Of a DNA stretch of 64,000 nucleotides, positions 27,707-39,900 are shown piece by piece (the stretch's first letter is position 1; each line of letters starts with the position of its first letter). Origin of the DNA: Archangiaceae bacterium (GTDB taxonomy: Bacteria; Myxococcota; Myxococcia; Myxococcales; Myxococcaceae); contig JADJNS010000010.1 in NCBI GenBank assembly GCA_016714225.1, positions 343,790-407,789 on the forward strand. Reading direction: 5' to 3'. A model generated the notes under the pieces. That model saw only the letters and a list, made by a program, of their open reading frames with translations, searched no databases and was not told the DNA's origin. Both the position numbers and the translations under genes were made by a program.

Positions 27707-27795
27707 GGTTCTTTCTCCTCTGAACGACGCTAGGGGCGCGAAGAGCCGCGCTCAGTCGTCTGTCAGGGCGAGGTCGCCGGCTGATGCAAAAAAAC

Positions 27796-30634
<2,839 letters not shown>

Positions 30635-30651
<17 letters not shown>

Positions 30652-31504
30652 GGAAGAAGCGGTTCAGGCTGGCGTCGAGCTCGCCGTCGACCGCGCGCAC
30701 CAGCGAGTCGACATCGAGGCCCGAGCGGGCCGCCAGCTCGCGGCGGGTGCGCTCGAGCAGCGCGGTCTTGAGGTCTTGAAACCACCGCACCACCGTCACC
30801 CGGTGCACCCGGTAGAGCGCGGCGATGCCGGCGTCGGAGACTCCGTCGACGCAGCGCAGCCGCAGCAGGTTCAGCTCTTTCGGCGGCAGCTGGGCGAGCG
30901 CGGCGTGAAAGGCCTGCTTGAAGCCGGTGCCCGCCTGCAGCTGCAGCAGTCGCACCTCGGGGCTCTCCCAGTCGATCAGCACGTCGAGCTCGGCGCCGAG
31001 GTGGTCGTCACCGGGAGCGGCGGGCTGCTTGCGCGCGCGCAGGTTGAGCGCGAGGCCACAGGCCACCGCGCGCAGCCAGCCGCCCAGTCGCCCGAGGCCG
31101 CGGTAGCCTTCGAGCTTGCCCGCGGTGCCGGGCCTCACCAGCAGCGCAATCATCAGCTCCTGCTTGAGCTCGTCGCGAAAGGGGCCCGAGGGGTCGACCG
31201 GGTTCATCGCCGCCGCTTCGGCGCACAGCTGCTCGAGCCGGGTGAGGGCTCGCCCGTCGCGGTCGAGCGCGGCGCAGGCGAGGTAGAGGTCGGTGAGCGC
31301 CAGGGTCGCCAGCGACGCGACCGGGTCGCCCTCGGCGGGCAGGCGTGCCGCGACGTGCGCGACGAAGCGCAGCGGGTCGACCGCGAGGTCGGGGTGCGCG
31401 GCGTGCGCGGTGTCGAGGGCAGCGGCGAGCGCCCGCTCGAGCGCGTTGGCGTCGTCAGGCACGGTGCCCCGCCAGTGCTGGCAAAAGGTGGTGAGCAGGC
31501 TCAA
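30635..31504 (-). CDS. Sigma-70-like regulator paired with Ser/Thr kinase
   Basis: 289 residues from a TTG at 31504. The C-terminal part carries a sigma region 4 helix-turn-helix (ALAQLPPKELNLLRLRCVDG then AALYRVHRVTVVRWFQDL). The middle (ELKQELMIALLV to GWLRAVACGLALNLRARK) fits a sigma region 2. The long N-terminus (about 1-110) is unusual for an ECF factor. The layout fits the myxobacterial sigma family found beside Ser/Thr kinases. The kinase gene begins within its last codons, implying coupled expression and perhaps regulation by phosphorylation. Confidence 0.8.
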
Positions 31505-31568
31505 AGCGCGCGCACTGTATGTGATCAGCCCGCCGGTGCGCGCCGGCCCGTCATCGCGGCCGACCCTC

Positions 31569-32543
31569 TCAGGGAATCAGCGTGCTGTTGAAGCAGAGCC
31601 GGGGCCGCGCCGAGGGAAAGAAGTAGCTGAGCATCATGCACGCCTCGTCGGTGTCGGGGCTGGCGCCCGCGGTGATGGTGCGACCGGTCGGGTTGACGTA
31701 CGAGCAGCTGACCTCGAGCGCTGCGGGGGTGGGAAACGAGGGGGCGCTGAAGGTCGAGGCGCCGGGGTTCTCCCAGTCGGTGCTCGCGAACAAGGTGACG
31801 CCCGGGGTCTTCACCTGCGTCTGCACCGCCTGCTGGTGGGTGAACACGGTGATGCGGGTGAAGCGCGCGCCGCTCGGAGCCGGGCACGTCGCGGTGGCGG
31901 TGTCGGTGCCGTTCGGCAAGATGTTGATGTTGCCGTTGTAGGTGGTGAGCGAGTCGGCGGGGGTGACCGAGGCGTCGGGCGGGTAGAGGTCGACGTCGAC
32001 CTGCGCCTGCGCGCTCGCCGACGCGGTCTCGCCATTGACCACCCGCAGGTAGAGGAAGCCCGCCTGGTTCGGCGCCAGCACCTTGCCGAGCGGCTGACCG
32101 GCGCCGTCGTCGGTGGGAAAGCTCCAGCCCGCGTCGGGCTGCCACGCCGAGTACGCCCAGCCCGCTCCGTTGTTCAACTGCCCCGTTTGATCGCACCCCT
32201 CGACCAGGGTGCCCGGCGGCATCACCTCGGTCGGGGTCAGCCACATACCCAGATAGGTCACCGCGGGCCCGAGCGACGAGTGAAAGCCCGCCACCGCCTG
32301 CGCGGCGGCGTTGGGAGTGCGGAAGTACCAGCAGTAGCGCGAGGCCACGCCACCGTCGACCGACAGCGTGGGGCTGCGCAGGGTGAACCCGAGCCGGCCC
32401 GCATCGGGAGCGCCACCGTCAGAGGTGCCGCCGTCTGAAGCGCCGCTGTCGGCCGGGCCGCTGTCGGCGGGGAGCCCCGGGCCCGAAGGGCAGGCGGACA
32501 CTGCCAGCACCAGACACAGCCACCGCAGCGCGCGAGTCAGCAT
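31569..32543 (-). CDS. Lipoprotein with degenerate copper type II monooxygenase-like (PHM) domain
   Basis: 324 residues from the ATG at 32543, with GAGG five bases upstream; a GTG at 32549 overlaps that ribosome site. It has a lipoprotein signal (LVLAVSAC) and an Asp/Ser/Gly spacer. The body echoes myxobacterial PHM-fold proteins: CWYFRTPN, GWAYSAWQPDAGWSFPTDDG, LYLRVV, and near the C-terminus TGRTITAGASPDTDEACMM followed by YFFPSARPRLC. In the enzymes the corresponding segments carry His-His and Met copper ligands. Here HHM is absent and the Met position reads Ala, so catalysis is doubtful. The family assignment is from memory of motif patterns. Confidence 0.65.
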   Translation of the reverse strand: MLTRALRWLCLVLAVSACPSGPGLPADSGPADSGASDGGTSDGGAPDAGRLGFTLRSPTLSVDGGVASRYCWYFRTPNAAAQAVAGFHSSLGPAVTYLGMWLTPTEVMPPGTLVEGCDQTGQLNNGAGWAYSAWQPDAGWSFPTDDGAGQPLGKVLAPNQAGFLYLRVVNGETASASAQAQVDVDLYPPDASVTPADSLTTYNGNINILPNGTDTATATCPAPSGARFTRITVFTHQQAVQTQVKTPGVTLFASTDWENPGASTFSAPSFPTPAALEVSCSYVNPTGRTITAGASPDTDEACMMLSYFFPSARPRLCFNSTLIP

Positions 32544-32785
32544 CGGCACCTCGTAACACGCCGTGACGAGAAGACCGACCGCGCGTCACCTGCGCCCAGA
32601 TGTCGCGAAGCACGTCTGTGGCGGCCGGGCTCAGCGGCGCCCGTTTCGACCCAAGCGGGGTACGGCCCGTCGGTTCGGTCGAGCCCTTCGAGCTGGTGCG
32701 CATCGAGCTTCTTGATATCGCACCGCCCGTCTACCCGCACCGTCACCCGATACGGCTGGCGCCTTCAGGGGACCATCTGCGGTAC

Positions 32786-33730
32786 ATGGCCGGGGCTTTG
32801 GTTCTGGGCGCCGCATCGACCTCTCTCGTGCTCACGCTGCTCGGCGCGGCGCGGCTCGACTACTCGAGCCCTGCCGGGTGTCCCGACGCGCGGCACTTTC
32901 GCGCCATGGTGGCCGCGCGCCTCGGGCACGACCCCTTCACCGAAGACGGAGCCCTGCTGCTCTCGGTGGCGCTCACCGCGCAGCGCGCCGGGTTCGACGC
33001 TACCCTGGTGCTGACCGACGCCGCGCACCGCGCCGGAGAGCGCAAGCTCGCCGGCCGTGCACCCTGCGCCGACTTCGCCGAGAGCGTCGCCGTCGCCGCC
33101 GCGCTGGCGCTCGACCCCTTGCTCGCGCGCGAGGCGAAGGAAGCCGCCGCGCCTGAGGTCGCTCGCGAGCCTTTGCCACCGGCCGTCGTCGCACCGCCGC
33201 CCGTCGCGCCTGCGGCTGACGCCCCGACGCCACCTGCGGTGCAGCCGCTGCGCGTGGGCGTCGCGGTCGGGCCGCTCGGCGCGCTCGGTATCGCCCCGAC
33301 CGCCACCTACGGCGGCTTCGTCGAGCTGCGCCTCGCGGGGCCGCTGCTCTCGGTCGGCATCGGCGCGCGCCTCGACGGCCCCGGCGCCCTCGCCGTCGCG
33401 CAAGGGCGCGGCGTGGTGTACGGCGGCGCCGCGACGCTCACCCCGTGCATCACCCGTGCGTGGGTCTCGGGCTGCGCGGTGGTGGCGCTCGGCGGCATGC
33501 GCCTCGAGGGTGACGGCCTGCCCGGCGCCTCGGGGCGCACCGTCTTCTCGGGCCAGGCGGGGTTGCTGGGCGCCTTCGAGCCGCAGCTGACCGAGCACTG
33601 GTCGCTGCGGCTGTGGCTCTCGGTCGAGGTGCCCTTCACCCGGCCCAGCATGGCCTTCGGAGACCAGCGGGTGTGGCAGCTCTCGTGGCTGACCGGGCAC
33701 CTGGGGCTGGGGGTGGGGTATGCGTTTTGA
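32786..33730 (+). CDS. Predicted outer-membrane/periplasmic protein of ECF-sigma module 2
   Basis: 314 residues from the ATG at 32786, giving signal peptide MAGALVLGAASTSLVLTLLG. As in the module 1 paralogue, the first domain reads AGCPDARHFRAMVAARLGHD then PFTEDG, with a second Cys in APCADFAES. A Pro/Ala linker (about 130-155) is followed by beta-strand-like segments ending VGYAF. A terminal Phe is typical of outer-membrane barrels. The sigma gene starts 33 bases downstream. I infer a surface sensor or target of the same type of cassette. Confidence 0.8.
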   Translation: MAGALVLGAASTSLVLTLLGAARLDYSSPAGCPDARHFRAMVAARLGHDPFTEDGALLLSVALTAQRAGFDATLVLTDAAHRAGERKLAGRAPCADFAESVAVAAALALDPLLAREAKEAAAPEVAREPLPPAVVAPPPVAPAADAPTPPAVQPLRVGVAVGPLGALGIAPTATYGGFVELRLAGPLLSVGIGARLDGPGALAVAQGRGVVYGGAATLTPCITRAWVSGCAVVALGGMRLEGDGLPGASGRTVFSGQAGLLGAFEPQLTEHWSLRLWLSVEVPFTRPSMAFGDQRVWQLSWLTGHLGLGVGYAF

Positions 33731-33763
33731 CGGATTGAACGGCTCGCCACAAGCAGCGCCCAG

Positions 33764-34267
33764 ATGATTCAGGCCGACGCTTTTCACGCCGCGTACAGCA
33801 ACGAGCTGGGGTGGCTGTGGAGCACGCTGCGCCGGCTCGGGGTGCCGGCCAACGCGCTGCCCGACGCGTGCCACGACGTCTTCGTGGTGGCCTGGGAGCG
33901 GCGCGCCACCTTCCGCCCCGACCACCCGCTGCGCCCGTGGCTCTTCGGCATCGCCTGCCGCCTCGCCGCCAACCGCCGCGTGCGCATGGCCGGCAGCGAA
34001 GCGCTGACCGACGCTCCGGTGCTCAGCCACCACGAGAGCCCCGAGGCGCTGCTGGTCGCCAAGCAGACGCTCGACCGCGTCACCAAGGCGCTCGACGCGC
34101 TCGACGACGAGAAGCGCCAGGTGCTGGTGGGCCACGACATCGAAGGCTTCGCGATGCCCGAGCTGACCCAGGCGCTCGCAGTGCCGCTCAACACCGCCTA
34201 TTCGCGACTTCGCCACGCCCGCGTGGCGTTCGAGCGCGCCTTTCGCAGCGAGGAGAGCTCAGCATGA
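33764..34267 (+). CDS. ECF-type RNA polymerase sigma factor, module 2
   Basis: 167 residues. Region 2 reads HAAYSNELGWLWSTLRRLGV, ACHDVFVVAWERR and RPWLFGIACRLAANRRVR. Region 4 reads KALDALDDEKRQVLVGHDIE and ELTQALAVPLNTAYSRLRHA. It aligns throughout with the module 1 sigma factor at 13296-13820, so the two are paralogues. Its stop overlaps the start of the membrane TPR gene as ATGA, typical for a sigma factor and its regulator. Confidence 0.92.
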   Translation: MIQADAFHAAYSNELGWLWSTLRRLGVPANALPDACHDVFVVAWERRATFRPDHPLRPWLFGIACRLAANRRVRMAGSEALTDAPVLSHHESPEALLVAKQTLDRVTKALDALDDEKRQVLVGHDIEGFAMPELTQALAVPLNTAYSRLRHARVAFERAFRSEESSA

Positions 34268-34899
34268 ACGACCCCCTTCCCTCGTTGCCGAAGGACATCG
34301 CCGAGGCGTTGGCGCTCGAAGCGAAGCGGTCGCCGCCGCCGCAGGCCGCGCTGGCCCAGGTGCAGGCGCGCATCGCGGCGTCGGTGGCGGCGTCGGCGTC
34401 GCTCGCCCCGGCCTTTGCGACCTCGGTCGCGAAGGTGACCGCGGCGGTGGTGGCCGCGCTGGCGGTCGGTGGGGCGGGGGGCTTCTGGGTGCGCACGGTG
34501 AGCGCGCCGGCGGTGGCTCCGCACATCATCGTGCTGCCGGTGACGCTTCCGGCGCCGGTCGCCCCGCCGGTCGAGGCTGTGCCCGCCCCGGTGGCGCCCG
34601 CTGCGCCGCGCGAGCCCCGGGTCGTTGCCGCGCCTTCTCCCCAGCTCGAGCGGCTGCTCATCGAGCGCGCCACGGTGGCGCTGGCGCGCGGCGACCTCGC
34701 CGGTGCGCTCGACGCCTGCCGCGAGCACGAGCAGAAGTTCGCGCAGGGCATGCTGGTCGAAGAGCGCGAGAGCCTCGCGATTCGGGCGCTGGCCGCAGAG
34801 GGACAGATGTCTCGGGCGCGCGCGCGGGCCGACCGCTTTCACGCCCGCTTCCCGAACAGCATGCAGGCGCAGGTCATCGACGACGCGCTGAAAAAATGA
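34264..34899 (+). CDS. Membrane TPR-like protein, probable regulator of the module 2 sigma factor
   Basis: 211 residues. A short cytoplasmic segment is followed by a membrane helix (about 60-80), a Pro/Val/Ala linker and a C-terminal TPR-like region. The TPR region matches module 1: LLIERATVALARGDLAGALD, KFAQGMLVEERESLAIRALA and FHARFPNSMQAQVIDDAL. It is coupled to the sigma factor by ATGA. The cytoplasmic part is short and differs from module 1, which would fit separate sigma specificity. The anti-sigma role is inferred. Confidence 0.8.
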   Translation: MNDPLPSLPKDIAEALALEAKRSPPPQAALAQVQARIAASVAASASLAPAFATSVAKVTAAVVAALAVGGAGGFWVRTVSAPAVAPHIIVLPVTLPAPVAPPVEAVPAPVAPAAPREPRVVAAPSPQLERLLIERATVALARGDLAGALDACREHEQKFAQGMLVEERESLAIRALAAEGQMSRARARADRFHARFPNSMQAQVIDDALKK

Positions 34900-34944
34900 C
34901 GGCGGAGTGACAGAAGTGCCGACCCGCCACAAGGAGCGGGCACC

Positions 34945-36924
34945 ATGAGCTTTCGCAACGTCTTCGTCGCGCTGTGGGTGGTCGGGCTGGCCGGCTGTGA
35001 TTGTGGTGATGAGGTGCTGATCGGCGTGCCCGATGCCGGCACCGGCGGCGGCAGCGCGGGCGGCGCTGCAGGCGGGAGCGCGGGAGGCGCCGCAGGCGGG
35101 AACGCGGGAGGCACCGCGGGCGGCAGCGCCGGAGGCACCGCAGGTGGAAGCGCGGGCGGCATGGCGGGCGGCACCGCTGGAGGAACGGCAGGAGGCGCAG
35201 CAGGCGGCAGCGCCTTCGACGGCGGCTTCGGTGGCGTCGGTCGCTGCGCGACCACCGGCTGGTGCTGGTGGGTGCCGCTGCCGCAGGGCAACACGCTGAT
35301 GGCGGCGCACGGCACGGCGTCGAACGACATCTGGGCGGTGGGCGACAGTGTCATTCTCCACTTCGACGGAACCCGCTGGCGCGAGACGTACCTCAGCGAC
35401 CGGTTTCTGCGCAGCGTCTGGGCGGCGGCCCCGAATGACGTCTGGGTGGGCGGCGACAAGGTGCTGCTGCACTGGAATGGGTCGTCGTGGAGCGAGCCGC
35501 CGCTGCCGGCGACGTTCTGGAACCAGCTGTGGCAGATCGACAGCCTCTCGGGCCTGAGCGGCAGCGACGTCTGGGCCGCCGGCTACCCGGGTGCCGCCGC
35601 GCACTATGACGGCGTCCAGTGGACGCGGCCTCCCGACGTGGGCCTGGGACGCTACGTGCGCGGCATCTGGGCCTCGGCACCCAACGAGGCCTACGCGGTC
35701 AGCGATGCGCCTGCGACCATCAGCGGCACGAGCATCATCGTGAAGTGGAGCGGCTCGTCGTGGGACCTCGTCGATGTTCCGTCGCCGAGCTGGCTGCACG
35801 CCATCTCCGGCAGCTCGCCTTCGAACATCTGGGCGGTGGGCGAAGACGGGTACACCCGGGTGTTCGACGGGGGCACCTGGGCCTCACCGCCGGCGTACAC
35901 CTCGAGCGGCCTCTACACGGTGCAGGTGGTGCCCGGGGCCACCTGGGCCTCCGGCAACAGTCGCCAGTCGTTCATCAACGGTGTCGCGTACGACGCCGGA
36001 AGCAGCCCGGGTGGCAGCGTGAACGGCAGTTGGTTCTCGGGCCCGAACGAAGGGGTGCTGGTGGGCTCGGGCGGGTCGATCGCCCGCATCACGCCCGCGG
36101 GCCCGAAGGTCGACTGGCAGGGTGGAGATGCCGATGTCGACACCCTCTGGGGTACCTCGCCCAATGACCTGTGGGTCGCCGGCACTGGCGATGTCGTCTC
36201 CCACTGGAACGGGACCGGCTGGACGCGCAGCCAGGCGCAGTTCGCCAGCGCCCCGAACGTGCCGCACATCTGGCAGCTGTGGGGCGCGTCGTCGAGCGAC
36301 CTCTGGGCAGCGGGTGTGAACGGCCTCAGCCACTGGAACGGCGCCAGCTGGACCGCCGCTTCGCCGGCGGGAATCTTCACGTCGATCACCGGCACCGCCT
36401 CGAACGACGTCTGGGCCACCGTCAACAACGCGGCGACGTGGCACTACAACGGCACCTGGTCGAAGGTCAGCTCGGTCGGGCACTGGGCCATCGCCGCGAA
36501 GGGCAGCGAGGTCTGGGCGTGCGGCGCCTCGCTCGACCGGTGGAACGGCAGCGGGTGGACGACGCATGCGCTCTCGAGCGGCTCGTTCTGCCTCGCCGTG
36601 GCGGTGAACGGCCCCGACGACGTGTGGGCCGTCGGTCACATCTCGAACGGCACCGGCACCCAGAACCTCTGGCACTGGAACGGCTCGGTCGTCGAAGACC
36701 GCACCATGCCCCAGTTCAAGGGCTTTCACTTCTGGAAGGGCGTCTTCGCGTACGGCCCGAACGATATCTGGGTGACCGGCGACAACGGCGCCATCGCCCA
36801 CTGGGACGGCGCGTGGCACGTCGAGAGCGCCGACACCCTCACGTACTTCAACGTCGCCTACGGCTTCACAGACCAGGTGCTGGTGGGTGGCCTCGAGGGC
36901 GCCATCTTGCGCCGGCGACGCTGA
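34945..36924 (+). CDS. Beta-propeller lipoprotein with Gly/Ala spacer
   Basis: 659 residues. A lipoprotein signal (WVVGLAGC) and a long GGSAGG-type spacer (about 30-90) precede roughly eleven repeats of the form N-D-[IV]-W-x-x-G ... H-W-[ND]-G-x-x-W, for example NDIWAVGDSVILHFDGTRW and SDLWAAGVNGLSHWNGASW. These are propeller blades common in surface lipoproteins of Myxococcota. It was probably acquired as a stand-alone gene: it starts 45 bases after the module 2 regulator but has its own ribosome site (AAGGAG, 34929-34934) ahead of the ATG. Confidence 0.85.
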   Translation: MSFRNVFVALWVVGLAGCDCGDEVLIGVPDAGTGGGSAGGAAGGSAGGAAGGNAGGTAGGSAGGTAGGSAGGMAGGTAGGTAGGAAGGSAFDGGFGGVGRCATTGWCWWVPLPQGNTLMAAHGTASNDIWAVGDSVILHFDGTRWRETYLSDRFLRSVWAAAPNDVWVGGDKVLLHWNGSSWSEPPLPATFWNQLWQIDSLSGLSGSDVWAAGYPGAAAHYDGVQWTRPPDVGLGRYVRGIWASAPNEAYAVSDAPATISGTSIIVKWSGSSWDLVDVPSPSWLHAISGSSPSNIWAVGEDGYTRVFDGGTWASPPAYTSSGLYTVQVVPGATWASGNSRQSFINGVAYDAGSSPGGSVNGSWFSGPNEGVLVGSGGSIARITPAGPKVDWQGGDADVDTLWGTSPNDLWVAGTGDVVSHWNGTGWTRSQAQFASAPNVPHIWQLWGASSSDLWAAGVNGLSHWNGASWTAASPAGIFTSITGTASNDVWATVNNAATWHYNGTWSKVSSVGHWAIAAKGSEVWACGASLDRWNGSGWTTHALSSGSFCLAVAVNGPDDVWAVGHISNGTGTQNLWHWNGSVVEDRTMPQFKGFHFWKGVFAYGPNDIWVTGDNGAIAHWDGAWHVESADTLTYFNVAYGFTDQVLVGGLEGAILRRRR

Positions 36925-36996
36925 CAGTCGTCGCGCGAAACGGTGTATCAACCCGGTCCGGTTCAGGCCGGCTTCCCCTCCCTCGGGCTTCCCCAC

Positions 36997-39900
36997 ATGA
37001 ACGGACTCTTGATTCTCTCTCTGTGCGCCGCGGCTGCGAGCGGCGATTCGTTCACGCGGTTCGAGCGCTGGGCGAAGCAGTACCGCGCCGCCGAAGGCGA
37101 GTACGCGCGAAGCCAGCTCGTCGACGAGGGCGTGCAGCTCGCCACCGAGCGGCGCGGCGCGATGCTCGAGCTGATGCGCTCGGAGCCCGCGACGGCGCTG
37201 GCACACCGGGCGAAGCGCGACGGCATGCCCGAGGCGGTGGCGCAGCTGCTCGAGCTGCCCCTCTCGGGCGTCGGCAAGTGGGAGGTGCTCGGGGTGCTGA
37301 GGCCCGACCACCAGGGCGGCATCGAGCGCTGGTTCGTGCTGGGCGGCAAGCGCTACGCGGTGGCTCCGCACGGCGACCTGGTGGCGCTCAAGAGCCGCGA
37401 CCGGCTGTGGGCCGAAGGCATCGCGCTCGACCGCCGCGCGGTGCTGCTCCCGCGCAACCTGCACAACCTCCCCGGCCCCCAGCAGAGCGCGTGGACGGTG
37501 GGCACCAAGCCGATGCGCTTCATTCGCGTCGACTTCTCCGACCTGCCCGGCGACCCGCTCACCCTCACCGCGGCGCAGAACCTCACCGCGCAGCTCGGCA
37601 CCTACCTGCGCGCGGCGAGCTTCAACAAGACCGGGCTCAACGTGACGGTGGTGCCGATGACGCTGCGCATGCCCAAGACGCGCGCCGCCTACGGCAGCGC
37701 CGACGACACCGACGGCCTGCTCAACGACGCCCGCGCGGCGGCCACCAACGCCGGCTTCCCGCCCGGGTCGAACGGCCTCGACGTGGTGGCCTTCGGCGGC
37801 GTGCCGCAGTGGAGCTGGTCGGGCCTGGGCTTCATCGGCCAGTCAGGCGCGTGGCTCAACGGCGCCTTCAACCTCGGCACCCTCGCGCACGAGGTCGGCC
37901 ACAACTACGGGCTGTACCACGCGAACTTCTGGCAGTCGCAGAACGAGAGCATCATCGGGGCCGGCAGCAGCCTCGAGTACGGCAACCCGTTCGAAATCAT
38001 GGGCGACGGCGATGGCCACTACAACGCCTGGTACAAGTACGACCTCGACTGGTTCAACCCCGGAGAGGTGGCGGTGGCGGCAACCAGCAACCAGTACCGC
38101 GTCTACGACCTCGAGCAGGTCATCGGCGGCGGCACCCACGCCCTCAAGGTGCCCATCGGCTCGACCCGCGACTACTGGGTCGAGTACCGGCCCGCCGGCG
38201 GCGCGCTGCTCGCCCGCGGCGCGAGCATCAACTGGGGCTACAACAACAGCGACTCGTCGAACCTGCTCGACATGACCCCGTGGACCAGCACCGCCGCCGA
38301 CTCGGTGCTGGTGGTGGGCCGCACCTTCTCGGACTTCACCTCGGGCATTCACATCACCCCGGTGGGCGTGGCGCAGACCATGCCGGCCTCGCTCGACGTG
38401 GTGGTCAACCGCGGCCTGTTCGCCACCAACCACGCGCCCACCGTGATGCTCGCCTGCGCGGTGCAGGGCCCGTCGCTCGACTGCGGCGCCACCGCGATGG
38501 ACCCAGACGCCGACACGCTCGCCTATTACTGGGACTTCGGCGACAGCCAGGCCTCGACCAACCAGCCCACCCAGTCGCGCAACGTCACCGGCGCGCGCGA
38601 CGTGCTGGCCCGGGTGACGGTGAGCGACATGAAGGGCGGCACCGCCACCGCCAGCGTGGCGACGAAGTTCGGCAACCCCGGCACGTACCGCATCACCGGC
38701 ACGGTCACCGAGAACGGCATGGGCGTCGAGGGCGTGCGGGTGTTCAGCGGCAACCGCACCACGTGGACCAACTCCGACGGCACGTACACCCTGGTGGGTG
38801 TCACCACCGGCACGTACCCCGTGCAGGCGCGCAAGACCGGCTACACCTTCACCGCGGCGTTCACCAACCCGGTCAACGTCGGCACGGCGAACGTCAGCAA
38901 CATCAACTTCACCGGCAGCCGCGCCACCTACAGCATCTCGGGGCGGGTGACGTCGGTGGGCGCGGGCTTCGCGGGCGCAACGGTGAGCGCGGGCATCTAC
39001 AGCACCGTCACCGACTCGGCGGGCAACTACACGCTCACCGGGGTGCCGGCGGGCGCGTACCAGCTCACCGCCACCGGCCCCAACGCCGAGAACTTCGTGG
39101 TGCAGGGCTTCGTGAACCCGGTGCAGGTGACGAACATGTCGCTCACCGGGCGCAACTTCGTCGAGCTGGTGTTCCCCGTCAGCGGCAAGGTCACCGGCAC
39201 CACCGGCCCGCACCTCGTCACCGACGGCACGCGCAACGCCAACACTGCGCTCAACGGGGGAGTGTGGACGTGGATTCTCCCCAAGGTCCCTCCCGGCACG
39301 TGGAACCTGCGCGCCGAGGCGGCGGGCCAGGTTCTCACCCCCGCGTTTGCAAACCCCATCACCGTGTCGTCGACCGGCGTGGTGAAAGACGCGACCGGCA
39401 CCGCGCGCGCGTCGTTCGACTTCGCCGGCGCGGCGGGCACCGCGTACTTCGTCAGCGGTTACGTCGACGAGGCCGGCGGGCCGTCGCTGGGCTCGCTCAT
39501 CGACGCCGGGGTGGCGCTCGGCTCGACCGACACCGACGGCCGCTACCTGATTCAAAACCTGCCCGCCGGCACGTACACGCTCTCTCCGGCGAAGCCCGGC
39601 TACGTGTTCGGCCCCGCGTCGCGCGACGTGACGCTGCCCAACCCCGACGGCGGCCTCGACGAGTGGAGCGCCGACTTCACCGTGCTCAACGCCAACGTCG
39701 CGCCCAGCTTCGCGTTCCCTCCGCACGCCACGCCGTCTCCGGTGGTGGGCACCACCTGCGACCTCACCTCGCTGGGGCACGACCCGGTCGAGGCCGAGTC
39801 GACGCTCAAGTACACCTGGAGCCAGGTGTTCGGCGTGGTGCCCTCGACCTTCTCCCGCAACGGCACCAACCCCTCGAAGAGCACCACCGTGACGTTCACC

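Noticed and set aside
35040..35215. GGSAGG-encoding repeat as a DNA repeat element
   Set aside because: It is a low-complexity lipoprotein spacer inside a coding gene, common in this group.
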